This document shows, piece after piece, positions 5,632-5,737 of a stretch of DNA of 5,737 bases. Source of the stretch: Methanobacteriota archaeon (GTDB lineage Archaea; Thermoplasmatota; DTKX01; GCA-020343715); the NCBI GenBank assembly GCA_030594725.1, contig JAUVEQ010000198.1, positions 1 to 5,737 of the forward strand, read 5' to 3'. How positions within the stretch are numbered: position 1 is the stretch's first letter; the number at the start of each line of letters is the position of its first letter. The position numbers and the translations under genes were made by a program. Below the pieces are notes generated by a model. It worked only from the letters and a program-made list of their open reading frames with translations. It did not search any database and was not told the DNA's origin.

Positions 5632-5737
5632 TGGAACCTGGTGTCTTCATAGCCATGATGATAGGCGCGATACCCGCAGTCATCCTGTTCTTCTACATGC
5701 TGGGTCCCTTCGAGGGACTGTTCGATGAGAAGTCCGT
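5631..5737 (+). CDS. Membrane protein, N-terminal fragment (cut by window edge)
   Basis: Only 35 codons are visible. From GTG 5631 the product begins MEPGVFIAMM, and residues about 5-24 form one hydrophobic helix containing IGAIPAV and ILFFYML. A G25-P-F-E-G turn and an acidic stretch, FDEKS, follow, so the amino end is probably an uncleaved membrane anchor or the first of several spans. GTG is preferred because a TATA box lies at the leaderless distance and GGGGG (5622-5626) is close upstream. ATG 5655, in frame, is the alternative but would cut into the helix and has no ribosome binding site. I cannot assign a family from so little; N-termini with a proline inside the first helix occur in several integral membrane families, including peptidases. 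It is divergent from nrdJ. Confidence 0.6.
   Translation, partial: MEPGVFIAMMIGAIPAVILFFYMLGPFEGLFDEKS

Noticed and set aside
5563..5652. A 29-codon plus-strand frame preceded by GGTGA and an AT-rich box
   Set aside because: It spans the TATA box and start of the membrane protein gene, and its composition is not protein-like; a leader peptide cannot be excluded but is unsupported.
1..5737. tRNA, rRNA, CRISPR array or insertion sequence
   Set aside because: No tRNA cloverleaf, no regularly spaced repeats and no transposase-like frame or terminal inverted repeats with target duplication were seen on either strand.

Overview
The window is most likely from an archaeon of the euryarchaeal/Thermoplasmatota type (inference). 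The support is TTTATATA-class TATA boxes about 26 bases before start sites, Shine-Dalgarno sites of the GGAGGTG type, a possible leaderless GTG start, an adenosylcobalamin-dependent ribonucleotide reductase with archaeal-style zinc-ribbon tail, and a ferredoxin-linked disulfide reductase instead of an NADPH thioredoxin reductase. Four of the six complete genes end in TAG, which argues against a pyrrolysine-decoding lineage.

Layout: 1-410 has no confident gene. A plus-strand run follows: a cupin with a C-terminal zinc ribbon (411-851), a CGHC glutaredoxin-like protein (921-1199), and a ferredoxin:thioredoxin reductase catalytic chain (1180-1545) that overlaps the glutaredoxin gene by 20 bases. 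After a 171-base gap comes a FabG-like short-chain dehydrogenase (1717-2469). It converges on a very short minus-strand gene (2466-2576), and the two share one CTAG as stop codon on both strands. The short gene encodes 36 residues that match the extreme C-terminal cysteine tail of NrdJ. The nrdJ gene itself (2795-5305, minus) lies just upstream of it on the same strand. The stretch 5306-5630 is a regulatory region rich in inverted repeats between nrdJ and a divergent membrane protein that runs off the right edge (from 5631).

Working together (inference): class II ribonucleotide reductase makes a disulfide in each turnover and needs an outside dithiol donor. The glutaredoxin/FTR pair could carry electrons from ferredoxin to the C-terminal cysteines of NrdJ. 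The free-standing copy of the NrdJ tail is the most unusual item: it could be a detached thiol shuttle, a zinc-binding accessory protein, or a recent partial duplication under selection for its cysteines.
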